Part shown: piece by piece, positions 9,198-17,817 of the stretch
Layout of the letters: the number at the start of each line of letters is the position of its first letter
Position numbering within the stretch: the stretch's first letter is position 1
DNA from: Marinifilum breve
GTDB taxonomy: Bacteria > Bacteroidota > Bacteroidia > Bacteroidales > Marinifilaceae
Assembly (NCBI RefSeq): GCF_003202155.1
Contig: NZ_QFLI01000001.1
Coordinates: 620,001-684,000 of the forward strand
Direction: 5' to 3'
DNA: 64,000 nucleotides
Position numbers and translations under genes: made by a program
Notes under the pieces: generated by a model
Seen by the model: the letters and a program-made list of their open reading frames with translations, nothing else
The model's database searches: none
Told to the model about the DNA's origin: nothing

Positions 9198-9586
9198 TTA
9201 CTTATTTATTGTATTGATGAATCGTTTGTATTTTAGAGAGCTTTCACCAAAATTAATTAACAGTCCTAAATGATATTTAGTCGCTTTTAAATAATTAATT
9301 ATTTGCTGTTCATCAATCTTCAATAAACAAGATTTACTTTTTATTTCTACTATAATCGAATCAAAGCAGACAAAATCCGCTTTAAAATATTTGTTCATTT
9401 TTTGACCGTCATAAAAGAGCTCTATCTTTTTCTCTTTCACAAACGGAATTTTTCTTTTTTCTAATTCTTTTGCCAATGCTTCAGAACACACACACTCTCC
9501 AAGAAGCCAACACCTAAATTCCTATGAACCGTCATGCACGCCCCAATAATACTGTAGGTTTTATCTGCTTCAATCAATTTCGACAT
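9198..9586 (-). pseudogene. GxxExxY family gene broken by a 2-bp frameshift
   Basis: The 3' part (9198-9491) encodes an intact C-terminal PD-(D/E)XK-like region of a GxxExxY protein, with ADFVCFDSIIVEIKS and HLGLLINFG. The missing N-terminus is present just upstream in another frame: an ATG at 9586 starts MSKLIEADKTYSIIGACMTV and runs to GFLESV. The two frames meet in a run of GT dinucleotides (about 9487-9496) that holds one GT too many for the frame to continue. The motif tyrosine would be a cysteine at this junction. The family has no firmly known role and is common in Bacteroidota polysaccharide loci. It may be a true pseudogene, a phase-variable gene or a sequencing slip. Confidence 0.75.
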
Positions 9587-9641
9587 CCGTGAAATCCGTT
9601 TTTATCCGTGTAATCTATTTCATTAGTGTAATCCATACCAT

Positions 9642-9670
9642 AGAGATCCCTCGACAGGCTCGGGATGACT
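9642..9670. repeat. Small interspersed palindrome downstream of the SLBB gene
   Basis: The stretch has the layout GATCCCTCGA...CGGGATGAC, with the outer GATCCC and GGGAT able to pair. The same layout is seen at about 12463-12485 and 12606-12626, so this is a repeat family spread through the locus. It sits at the 3' end of the SLBB gene and might also act as a transcript end. Confidence 0.45.
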
Positions 9671-12104
9671 ACCTAGTTGCCTCCGCAATTGCCGTAATCA
9701 GACTAGCCAATGTTGATGTGAAGGCCAGCCACTTGCTTGCGTTTGCAGCTTTGTCCACTTCCGGTTTTTCCGGAACAATGATTTCACAGCCTGGTTCAAT
9801 TCTTGGAAAGCGTCTTCCGAACAATCCACCTTTTGTGGCTGCAGTTGTTCCGTTGGCATACAGCACATATACCTTTCCTTTCTTCGCTCTTTGGGCAAAA
9901 CCACCTGAGCTCATGATGTAATCTTTTGCCTTTTTCTTATCGGTAAAGGTATGTGCTACCGGATTCAAGACAGATCCTGACACCATTACGGTTTCCAGTT
10001 TTGATGGTACCATCAATTGATCACCTTCCAAGACATGTAAATCTTCTGCACAACCTGGTTCTTTCATGATTTTTGGCAAATCGATACCTACAATCTGATA
10101 CTGCACCTTTTCTACCTCTTCGGCGTTCATGATGGTATCCTGCATTGCAATGGCCAATTTTGCCTGATATTCCGCTTCGCTCAATTCTATTCTTCTGCGC
10201 AAAGAAGCTCCCTTCACGTAAGCTTCAGGAGTTAAACCTCCTGCCCTGCGAATGACATCGGATATTTTTTCATCCTTGCGGGTAATTCCATATTCTCCTG
10301 CATATTTCACTTCCCCTTGCACACTTGCAGTTCCTTGCGGGCGATAGCCTGGCGCACGGCGAATGTATACCTTATCGAAAGCATTTAAAACAAAGGCCTC
10401 TCCTTCTACATCCAATTTCAAATTGCGATCCAATCCATATTGGTAGGTATGCAATAATGATTTGGTCAAGTCTTTGGTTTCGTTGTAATCCAATACACGA
10501 CTTACTTCTACAGAGCTCACCTCTGCATTTTCCAGGAATCCTCCGGCTTGAAAAATCAGGTCGGCAATTTTCATGTTCTCTGCCCATGCATAGGTTCCAG
10601 GGAATTGCACCTCTCCTACAATTTCAACCGTACGCGCTTCACGCAAATCGAAAATGGAGGAGATCTGAACTCGGTCTTCACGCTGCAATAAGACATCCGC
10701 CTTCCCATTCAATACTTCACGTGGTGAGAATGAGATGGCTTCCAAGCTTAAATCCTTTTGTTTGCGGGTAATTACAGCACGCTCCATAAAGGCTTCCTCT
10801 TTCAAGCCTTCTGCTTTTGCAATCAATTCTGAAAGCTTCATTCCTTCCAACAACTGGTAATCGCCAGGACGATAGACTGCCCCTTCAATGCTGATTCTAT
10901 TCTCGAAACGTTCGGTAATGGCACCTGATTTAATCTCATCACCATTCATTAATGTAATTTGATTGTATTTGTCAGCCGGCACATCCACAACACTTAGGGT
11001 ACGAGAATTATTTCTGTACAGATCCAAACGGTGCGTATAGGCTTTATCAGTAAATCCCCCTGCGTAACGCAAAATGTCGGCTACCAACTCGCCATCCTTG
11101 GCTTCAAACAAACCTGTACGCTTAAACTCACCCGCCACTTTAATGCGATTCACATATGGACGAACCATGATCACATCCTGATCGCGCAGCTGTACGTTAT
11201 TTTGTGTTTTTCCATCAATTAGATATTCATATACATCTACCGAATTAATTACTTTACCATCACGAATCAAATCGATCACACGGAAAGATCCATTTTCATT
11301 CGGACCTCCTGCCAAATACAGAGCATTGAAAACAGAAGCGGTTGCTGGCAAAGCGTAAGTACCTGGCAAGTTCACCTCACCAATTACATTTACCTTTACT
11401 CCTTTTAATGCTCCCAGACTTACATCAGCAAATGTATTGGGTTGATTCCCCTGCATGCCATTGTAGATGGAAATTAATCTGGATTTGATTTTTTCACTGG
11501 CTTTCGCAAAGCTCATCCCATAAACATTGACTGGTCCCAAATCAGGAATGACAATGGCTCCATTTTTTTGCACCACCAACATGTATGACTGTTGAGATGC
11601 ACCATACACTGCAATATTCACTTCATCTCCTATGCCTAAAGCGTAAGAATCTGAAACCGGCACATCCACATTTGGCGCAAAGCTCAAATTCTCTGAATTG
11701 AAAAAATGAAAACCAAAAATTTCTTTGTTTTTTTCTGTTGCCTTAAACTCCTTCTTCTCTGATCCTGCAGATAAATCTGCAGGCGATTCAGAATCTTGCA
11801 TTTCTTCTGATTCACCTCCCGAAAACTTTCGGGATTGATTTTTCATCTTATACTCCCGAATGCGTTGAGTCATTTGATCAATTTGCATTTGAGAAGCCCC
11901 TCGAGCACGAGCCAAAGACATGGCTTCTTCCAGACTCATTCCATTCTTCTCCATTTCGGAGATGATTCTTTCAATTTGCTTGTCGCTTAATGCATTCACA
12001 TTAACTATGGCTGGGTTGATGTTTGTATTTTGCGCCTCTGCTCCTACAGCAGCAAAAGCGACGATCAATCCCAACAAAAGAGTTTTTCGAAATAATCGAA
12101 TCAT
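9669..12104 (-). CDS. Large SLBB-domain polysaccharide export protein (Wza-like)
   Basis: The 811-residue protein starts with a signal peptide (about 1-25, ending AEAQ) and has a polysaccharide export (Poly_export) domain at about 150-250, beginning with YALGIGDEVNIAVYG. Several SLBB domains follow (VNVIGEVNLPGTY, IKVAGEFKRTG, ISIEGAVYRPGDY, VEIVGEVQFPGTY, ASVQGEVKYAGEY, VMVSGSVLNPV). A helix near the C-terminus could sit in the outer membrane. The six or so SLBB repeats make it about twice the size of E. coli Wza, as is normal in Bacteroidota. Residues of about 85-125 are a charged linker whose DNA holds two near-perfect palindromes. It probably forms the outer membrane channel for the capsule or exopolysaccharide. 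Confidence 0.9.
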   Translation of the reverse strand: MIRLFRKTLLLGLIVAFAAVGAEAQNTNINPAIVNVNALSDKQIERIISEMEKNGMSLEEAMSLARARGASQMQIDQMTQRIREYKMKNQSRKFSGGESEEMQDSESPADLSAGSEKKEFKATEKNKEIFGFHFFNSENLSFAPNVDVPVSDSYALGIGDEVNIAVYGASQQSYMLVVQKNGAIVIPDLGPVNVYGMSFAKASEKIKSRLISIYNGMQGNQPNTFADVSLGALKGVKVNVIGEVNLPGTYALPATASVFNALYLAGGPNENGSFRVIDLIRDGKVINSVDVYEYLIDGKTQNNVQLRDQDVIMVRPYVNRIKVAGEFKRTGLFEAKDGELVADILRYAGGFTDKAYTHRLDLYRNNSRTLSVVDVPADKYNQITLMNGDEIKSGAITERFENRISIEGAVYRPGDYQLLEGMKLSELIAKAEGLKEEAFMERAVITRKQKDLSLEAISFSPREVLNGKADVLLQREDRVQISSIFDLREARTVEIVGEVQFPGTYAWAENMKIADLIFQAGGFLENAEVSSVEVSRVLDYNETKDLTKSLLHTYQYGLDRNLKLDVEGEAFVLNAFDKVYIRRAPGYRPQGTASVQGEVKYAGEYGITRKDEKISDVIRRAGGLTPEAYVKGASLRRRIELSEAEYQAKLAIAMQDTIMNAEEVEKVQYQIVGIDLPKIMKEPGCAEDLHVLEGDQLMVPSKLETVMVSGSVLNPVAHTFTDKKKAKDYIMSSGGFAQRAKKGKVYVLYANGTTAATKGGLFGRRFPRIEPGCEIIVPEKPEVDKAANASKWLAFTSTLASLITAIAEATR
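11764..11834. repeat. Two palindromes in the linker region of the SLBB gene
   Basis: CCTGCAGAT at 11764-11772 pairs perfectly with ATCTGCAGG at 11775-11783. At 11817-11834 TCCCGAAA...TTTCGGGA forms a second near-perfect palindrome that recurs in intergenic DNA near 12318. Both lie in the part of the gene that encodes a low-complexity linker. Confidence 0.6.
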
Positions 12105-12891
12105 AATTGTATTCTATTAATATGCTTATGGTTTACACCTATTATTCAATCTAGACCGCTTTGCTTTGATCAAACCCCACTTTTGCATGGTCAAAGATTT
12201 TTACGGATGCGCAAAAATAAAAAACTGTCGTCCAATTCCCTAATTTTTGGGCTTATTTTATCGTATATTTTTCTAACATAGTTTTCACACCAAAGTAAAG
12301 TTTCAAAAAAACTCAATCTCGAAAGTTTTCGGGATCAAAGCCCAAAAACCAAAGCCTTTGGGACCAATAACCAAGTTTAGTGATCTAAACCCTATAATCA
12401 ATGATCAAAACAATGAACAACCATCAGTGTTCAGAGAATATTATACCTATTTAAAGTTTAGAGATCCCTCTCCCTACCATTCGGGATACTGCTATTTCCT
12501 ATTATGTCACCCCTAAATCCCCTAAAGGGGACTTTTTCCTGCAATAAACAAGCCCCTTTAGGGGTTTGGGGTATTTTCTTTACACACTATTACGCGTAAT
12601 TGGAGAAATCCCTCTGTTCCTCGGGATGACTGTACACTATAGATGATCTCAAATTCAAATCTAGCACAAACCTCTTCAGTAAAACATTAAAACTATTGAC
12701 TTATTGCCCATTCTATATTTCCAACCTTTTCTACTTTCATTTCTAACGTGCAATGGTAAGTATAATTTCTCGATAAAAAAGCTGTCAAATGTGTCAAGTT
12801 GAATTCACTCATTAATCCTCACCATTTTTACAAAAGAAAAGCCATTTTACAACAGGTGTAAAACAGCTTCCGATCTATATCATTTTGAGAC
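12105..12891. other. Repeat-rich intergenic region between the dehydratase and SLBB genes
   Basis: No gene is seen in this 787-bp gap. A minus-strand TATTTTTG box (12212-12219) may be the -7 element of the SLBB gene, but no good -33 partner was found. The rest is small repeats: a TCTCGAAAGTTTTCGGGA palindrome near 12318, two GATCCCTC...CGGGAT elements (about 12463-12485 and 12606-12626), and a larger inverted repeat at 12510-12571. Such mosaics usually mark intergenic DNA colonised by small interspersed repeats. Confidence 0.6.
12510..12571. repeat. Imperfect inverted repeat with CCCCTAAAGGGG arms
   Basis: The left arm (12510-12530) and right arm (12553-12571) are near-complementary, each with an internal CCCTAAAGGG or CCCTTTAGGG palindrome, separated by 22 bp of AT-rich DNA. 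Transcripts in either direction would form a strong hairpin. There is no T-run directly after it, so it is a repeat element rather than a plain terminator. Confidence 0.6.
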
Positions 12892-14856
12892 TTAACTCAA
12901 CATCTCTTTGATTTCTTCAGACACACTCTGCTCTCCAACCAACTTGGTTTTTGACACAAACCGTTTATCCAATTGTTCATATATGGAGTTCATCGATTTA
13001 AATTCCGGAACTATGGCTTTCATGTGAGCCACAATCTTGAAATTATCATTGCTATCCAACAATTCATAAAACTGCTCAATCAACAACTGCACCTCTGCCA
13101 ATTCATACTCTCTTACTTTTGCCACCATAATACGAGGGTGCTTGGTTGGAACTGTATTTTCCTTCACATTCAACAACTCTTCGTACAACTTCTCACCTGG
13201 TCTTAAACCGGTAAATTGAACCTGAATATCCTCTCCCAATTTTAAACCACTCAGCTTTATCATCTTGTAAGCCAGATCGGCAATCTTAACAGATCTTCCC
13301 ATATCAAAAATGAAGATCTTACCTCCTGAACCAATTGCTCCTGCCTGCATCACCAATTGACAAGCCTCCGGAATGGTCATGAAATACCTGGTAATTTCAG
13401 GGTGAGTTACCGTAATTGGTCCTCCCTTATCGATTTGAGCTTTAAATCTTGGAATTACTGATCCATTTGATCCCAACACATTACCAAAACGAGTGGTAAT
13501 AAAATGTGTAGGACATCCCGGGTAATTCAATGATTGTGTATAAATCTCTGCTATTCTTTTCGATGCTCCCATCACATTGGTAGGATTCACCGCTTTATCC
13601 GTGGAAACCATTACAAACCTCTCCACTCCATATTCCAAGGAAAGATCTGCAACATTTTTTGTCCCCAACACATTTGTCTTTATGGCTTCAGAAGGATTGT
13701 TTTCCATCATTGGAACATGCTTGTATGCCGCCGCATGATATACCAATTCAGGCTTATAAACATCAAACATCCTTTGCGTTCTCTCCTTATCGCGAACATC
13801 TCCAATCACAATCTCTGCATTGTAAAAACTCAATTCTTCCTTTAAAGACAATTCAATATCATACAATGGAGATTCCGCTTGATCAAACAAGACAATACAC
13901 TTGGGAGAGAAACGTGCTACCTGTCGAACCATCTCGGAACCGATAGATCCAGCCGCTCCAGTAACCAAAACCGTTTTTCCATTTACCTGTTCGTTGATTT
14001 GATCCCAATCTAAATTTATTGGATCCCTCTCCAGCAAATCCTCAATTTTAATGGCTCTAATCTGCTTCACGCTCAATTCACCATTCACCCAACTTTCAAA
14101 TTTAGGCACCTCCCAAACTTTCACATTGAATTCAAGACACTTCTCAACTACCTCGCTCTTTTGAGTATGAGACAGGTCTTTTTTTGCAATAATTACCTTA
14201 TCTACCTCCTTACGTTCAATCAAGTCCTGCAAATCAGAAGTACTGTAAATCTTTACATCTTCCAACTTACTACCCACCTTCTTGTTGTTATGGTCGATAA
14301 ATGCAACAATGGAACTATTGACCTCACTACCACTATCCAAGGCATGCTTTGCCATAATTCCAAACTCATCACTTCCGTAAATCAAGATATTTTCACGAAT
14401 CTTAGATCGAGTCAAGTATCTATAGTAAATGGCTTTGAATATGATACGACTACTTGTCATCAAAAAGACAACCGCTATATATTCGATAATCAAAATAGAA
14501 AAGGGAACAATAAATACACCATCCCTTGCCACATAACTTAATAAATTGAATAAAGTAAAGACAGCTGATCCTATGGAAACAACAACAAATATCCTTTCCG
14601 CATCTTTAGAACTTGTATACCTAACAATTCCAGCATAAGTACCTCCATACAAAAAAGTTAATGCCCTTAACAAAACAAAAAGAGGAATAATTACCTTTGC
14701 AGCATTCAAATGAATCTCTTCCAGATTAAAATTAAACCGCAAAAGGTAAGCAGCTGTAATCGAAATTAAACTAATCGCTAAATCGATCACAAAAACGATC
14801 CAACGAGGAGTTGTCTTATCAAAAATGTTAATTTTAGGTAAAGTCATAATAAACAA
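12892..14856 (-). CDS. CapD/WbpM/PglF-like membrane-bound nucleotide-sugar 4,6-dehydratase
   Basis: The 654-residue protein has four or five membrane segments in the first 140 residues, a first Rossmann-like CoA-binding-type domain at about 155-260 (NILIYGSDEFG), and a second SDR domain from about 295 with TGAAGSIG at 299-306. In the active site the usual YxxxK is MGASK, with Met in place of Tyr, as in long FlaA1/PglF/WbpM enzymes, and STDKAVNPTN is intact. These enzymes make UDP-4-keto-6-deoxy sugars from UDP-GlcNAc for O-antigen, capsule or glycan building blocks. It is the first gene of the leftward polysaccharide block and has a good promoter at 14903-14933. Confidence 0.92.
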   Translation of the reverse strand: MFIMTLPKINIFDKTTPRWIVFVIDLAISLISITAAYLLRFNFNLEEIHLNAAKVIIPLFVLLRALTFLYGGTYAGIVRYTSSKDAERIFVVVSIGSAVFTLFNLLSYVARDGVFIVPFSILIIEYIAVVFLMTSSRIIFKAIYYRYLTRSKIRENILIYGSDEFGIMAKHALDSGSEVNSSIVAFIDHNNKKVGSKLEDVKIYSTSDLQDLIERKEVDKVIIAKKDLSHTQKSEVVEKCLEFNVKVWEVPKFESWVNGELSVKQIRAIKIEDLLERDPINLDWDQINEQVNGKTVLVTGAAGSIGSEMVRQVARFSPKCIVLFDQAESPLYDIELSLKEELSFYNAEIVIGDVRDKERTQRMFDVYKPELVYHAAAYKHVPMMENNPSEAIKTNVLGTKNVADLSLEYGVERFVMVSTDKAVNPTNVMGASKRIAEIYTQSLNYPGCPTHFITTRFGNVLGSNGSVIPRFKAQIDKGGPITVTHPEITRYFMTIPEACQLVMQAGAIGSGGKIFIFDMGRSVKIADLAYKMIKLSGLKLGEDIQVQFTGLRPGEKLYEELLNVKENTVPTKHPRIMVAKVREYELAEVQLLIEQFYELLDSNDNFKIVAHMKAIVPEFKSMNSIYEQLDKRFVSKTKLVGEQSVSEEIKEMLS

Positions 14857-14902
14857 TTTATAGTAGTATAAGTAGTATTATTAACTCATATAGTTAACTT
14901 GA

Positions 14903-14933
14903 CAAAAGTACGGTCTTAATTTATCAAAAGCAA
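14903..14933 (-). promoter_or_regulatory. Bacteroidota-type promoter for the CapD-like gene
   Basis: On the minus strand TTG (14931-14933) is followed by 20 bp and TACTTTTG (14910-14903), which fits TTTG-N19-TAnnTTTG closely. It lies about 47 bp upstream of the start codon at 14856. Confidence 0.7.
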
Positions 14934-15157
14934 GTGTCAAACTTGTCATTATTTTTTTTTAATCAAAAATCAAAAAGCCTTTACATTGGTTTTACATCCA
15001 TTCATCATTGCCAAATGCATCACTCTTAAGATTACAAATAACGCAAAGGGTTGCGTCTTCAAATTAATTTATTTCAATTTTTATACCGATTTATTTAACC
15101 ATCCCCCTACTTGTTTTTGAATAATTATTTTAACCATCTATTTTTGAAGCCCTTATA

Positions 15158-15275
15158 AGTAATGAGTAATGAGTAATGAGTAATGAGTAATGAGTAATGA
15201 GTAATGAGTAATGAGTAATGAGTAATGAGTAATGAGTAATGAGTAATGAGTAATGAGTAATGAGTAATGAGTATG
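15158..15275. repeat. Heptamer satellite AGTAATG, 16 perfect copies
   Basis: The 7-bp unit AGTAATG is repeated 16 times without a mismatch (15158-15269) and ends in a degenerate unit lacking one A. It lies in non-coding DNA between the CapD-like gene and rnpB. The uniformity points to recent slippage growth, so copy number probably varies between strains. Confidence 0.97.
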
Positions 15276-15453
15276 CAAAGTTCGAAAATTGAATTCACAA
15301 AACGTAATTCGTAATTCTATTTCTATTGAATCCCTGATGCCGTCAGGCTTAAAAACGCTTTCAGGAAAAGCTTTAGGGTTTGATTTTGGAATTCGTGATT
15401 AGCAGATACAAAAACACCACCCCAAAAACATTGAGATGGTATTATTAATTAAT

Positions 15454-15471
15454 TCCCGATAGCTATCAGGA
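15454..15471. repeat. Small palindrome next to the rnpB 3' end
   Basis: TCCCGATAGCTATCAGGA is a near-perfect 18-bp palindrome 20 bp beyond the end of rnpB. It may be the rnpB transcript end, but no T-run follows it in the minus direction. The surrounding 15276-15486 has no gene, only short repeats related to others in the window. Confidence 0.5.
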
Positions 15472-15487
15472 TGTTCATTGAAAATAA

Positions 15488-15838
15488 AGTGGCAAACCTA
15501 TAAGCCGGGTCCTGTCCTCTAAAAAGAGTTTCTATCATTTATCTTGAACATTTGTTGCCAAATGTCTCTAGCAATCTACCCCCCGACATCGGCCGAGTAA
15601 GCCTACAACTGACGGTATACTTGATCTTGCAACACATAAGGTACACGGCTACCCATGTCACCACAGGTACCGGTGAGCTCTTACCTCACCTTTTCACCCT
15701 TACACCAATAAATTGGAGCGGTTATTTTCTGCTCTACTACTAAAGCCTTTCGACCTTCTTCCAGTTAAGAAGTATGTTACTCTGCGTTGCCCGGACTTTC
15801 CTCTCTTTCTTGCGAAACAGCGATAGAACGGTTTGCCG
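15488..15838 (-). ncRNA. rnpB: RNase P RNA, bacterial type A
   Basis: This is the catalytic RNA of ribonuclease P, which trims the 5' ends of tRNA precursors. On the minus strand the conserved 5' core AGAGGAAAGTCCGGGC, the mid-section AGGGTGAAAAGGTG...GGTAAGAGCTCACCGG, the late AGATAAATGAT and the 3' ACCCGGCTTA are all present in order. The ends pair through GGCAAACC and GGTTTGCC, the P1 helix, which fixes the borders to within a few bases. The length of about 350 nt is normal. It is transcribed from a promoter that lies inside a perfect palindrome just upstream. Confidence 0.95.
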
Positions 15839-15872
15839 GCATCAAAGATAATGAAATTATCTTTGATGCAAT
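15839..15872 (-). promoter_or_regulatory. rnpB promoter inside a perfect 14-bp palindrome
   Basis: The minus strand has TTG, 18 bp, then TATCTTTG (15850-15843), placing transcription start at or within a few bases of the mature rnpB 5' end. The -7 box lies in an inverted repeat: GCATCAAAGATAAT at 15839-15852 pairs perfectly with the sequence at 15856-15869 across a 3-base loop. Because of the symmetry, the plus strand carries an identical TATCTTTG at 15858-15865. Confidence 0.65.
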
Positions 15873-16002
15873 AGCCAAAAATCAAATCCCAAGCTTCAAA
15901 TTCAAAATAATCAAATCATAAAAGTCAAGTTCCAAAGCTCAACGCCCAAAGCATGTGAAAACAAATTACAAATTATCAGAAAAAGCTAGAAGAACAGTAA
16001 AG

Positions 16003-16356
16003 TTATTTTTTCACTACTGTTTTATTGTAGATGCTAGCCAGAATTTTAATAATTTCTTTGGATTCTTTTTCGAGTTTAATCCATTCTTCTCTAACATCTG
16101 AAATTGCAATAATTATTCGGATCCAATAATTCGTTTCCCTTGCTTCTTTCAACGAAATCGCAACTTTATTGGTAAAATCTGCTTTTGACACGGCTGCTTG
16201 AGCTTCTTCAAAGTTCGCCCCAATAGATGTAGCTGATTTAAGCACTTGGTGAGAAATTACTGTATATTCATTCGAAATTGGCAACTTACGATATTCATTC
16301 ACAATAGATATTGAGAAATTAAACAATCGTTCCTGCAAATCAAATTTACAATTCAT
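16003..16356 (-). CDS. Four-helix-bundle protein (S23/IVP family)
   Basis: This small helical protein belongs to the four helix bundle family (TIGR02436), first found in 23S rRNA intervening sequences and common as free genes in Bacteroidota. The core reads ISHQVLKSATSIGANFEEA and VAISLKEARETNYWIRI, the family hallmarks. The open frame extends to an ATG at 16419, but that part (AAATCTTAAGCCCCAAATACC and similar) looks like the repeat-type intergenic text seen elsewhere, so the ATG at 16356 (118 residues) is preferred. The biochemical role of the family is not known. Confidence 0.75.
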   Translation of the reverse strand: MNCKFDLQERLFNFSISIVNEYRKLPISNEYTVISHQVLKSATSIGANFEEAQAAVSKADFTNKVAISLKEARETNYWIRIIIAISDVREEWIKLEKESKEIIKILASIYNKTVVKK

Positions 16357-16424
16357 AAGATCAAAACTTTGTAGCCTTTGGTATTTGGGGCTTAAGATTT
16401 GGGATTTATTAAATTGCAACTTTG

Positions 16425-17567
16425 TTACAATTTAATTATAAACGCATCCCTAAAGCCTTTCTTGCGCACTTCGCGTAATTCGCGGCGGCAAACCCAGTAG
16501 TTGTCGTAGTTACCTACAAAATAGCGATACAATTTATCGCGCTGGTCATAGGATTGACTTACATCCTTTAGATTAAAACGAGAGTTTTTTACTTTGTTCT
16601 TACCTGCAAAGATTTGAATGGTATAATGCGCATCAGCTGCAGCGTCAGGCTGATTTACAACTCTCTTGTCTTTACTTGGATCTTTAATACCTGCTTTGGT
16701 AAAGCCTAAATCATGAAGTTTTTGAACAGCATCGTCTACTTCCTCCTTATCGGCATATGGTCCAATTTCGATGTAGTATATTGGAGACTTGGTAATCTTC
16801 AGGCTTGACAAATCGTAGTAGTAATCAACATATTCCTTGCCACGCATTTTGCGTCCCATATTATAAGATCCCTCATTCGCATCTTTGGCTTTTTTAACTG
16901 ATTTAGCCTTCGGCACATTTACCAATTGTCCCATATTCATTACAAGCAATTCTGCATTGCTATACTGACGCTTCACTTTATCATTTAGAAACTTTTCTGC
17001 ATTACCTACATCTTCAAACTTTCCTAACAAATAGTAATACATTTCTTCCTGCTTGTGCACCTTAGGTTTTAAATCTTCAAATTGATCTGCCGTTAAAATC
17101 TCTTTTGACTCTTTTAATTTAATGGTATAGAAATATGCATTTTCAACATTGGTCAATTTAGATATTGCAATTTCAGCAGATTTCTTTTTTTGAGTATTCT
17201 TATCCTGAGGCTCAGATACGATTACCCCCTCTAACTCTTCTTCTGAAAACTCCTCTAACAAATCAACAACCCTTGCCTCGGCATATCCTATTTCTTTTAT
17301 CTTCTGACTCAATTCTTTTGCTTCATTCAAAGACTTTGTTATTCCTGAAATGTAATGAAAATCACCCTCCTCACTACTCAGTTCAATTACCCCTTCTAAA
17401 TTTTCAAAATAGTCAGTATAAACAGGATATTTGTATTTCGCAATCTCAACTGCATAAGAAGTACTGCCGGATGATGCTACATTGAAATTCAAATCTAAAA
17501 CCGGGGAAAAGTAACCGATTGTCCCAACCGATAAAACAAAACAGATGATAAAATAGATATTTCTCAT
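16425..17567 (-). CDS. SPOR-like repeat envelope protein
   Basis: The 380-residue protein has an N-terminal hydrophobic segment (about 4-22) that is a signal peptide or anchor. It is followed by about four SPOR-like units, each about 70 residues with an aromatic first strand and a later G-x-x-x-A pattern (YFYTIKLKES, YYYLLGKFEDVGNAEKF, YYIEIGPYADKEEV, HYTIQIFAGKN). SPOR domains bind denuded peptidoglycan glycan strands at division sites. A lysine-rich linker lies at about 215-245. It is on the same strand as the OmpA-type gene at 17818, about 250 bp away, which suggests a joint envelope role. Confidence 0.7.
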   Translation of the reverse strand: MRNIYFIICFVLSVGTIGYFSPVLDLNFNVASSGSTSYAVEIAKYKYPVYTDYFENLEGVIELSSEEGDFHYISGITKSLNEAKELSQKIKEIGYAEARVVDLLEEFSEEELEGVIVSEPQDKNTQKKKSAEIAISKLTNVENAYFYTIKLKESKEILTADQFEDLKPKVHKQEEMYYYLLGKFEDVGNAEKFLNDKVKRQYSNAELLVMNMGQLVNVPKAKSVKKAKDANEGSYNMGRKMRGKEYVDYYYDLSSLKITKSPIYYIEIGPYADKEEVDDAVQKLHDLGFTKAGIKDPSKDKRVVNQPDAAADAHYTIQIFAGKNKVKNSRFNLKDVSQSYDQRDKLYRYFVGNYDNYWVCRRELREVRKKGFRDAFIIKL

Positions 17568-17817
17568 AGTGCAAGATAGAATAAGGTACAGAGATAAATT
17601 GGACGCAATATTCGTAGTAAATATAATAATTTTCGGATGATTAGCAATTAAGATTTTATATTAATACTGATTAATCAACAACAAACAGTGACCAGTTAGC
17701 AATGAACAGTGAGTAAAGCTCACATACAAGGATGAAAGAAAGGATGAAGGAGAAAGGGAAAAGGTGAAAGTCCAAAAAACAAAGATCAAATTCCCTGACA
17801 ACAGCTAACTGATAAAG

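Noticed and set aside
12105-12891. Insertion sequence remnants
   Set aside because: No transposase fragments or target-site duplications were seen, only short palindromes.
15700-15885. Small minus-strand open frame
   Set aside because: It overlaps the RNase P RNA and its promoter on the same strand and has no protein family features.
16357-16419. N-terminal extension of the four-helix-bundle protein
   Set aside because: The DNA looks like repeat-type intergenic text, and the domain starts after the ATG at 16356.
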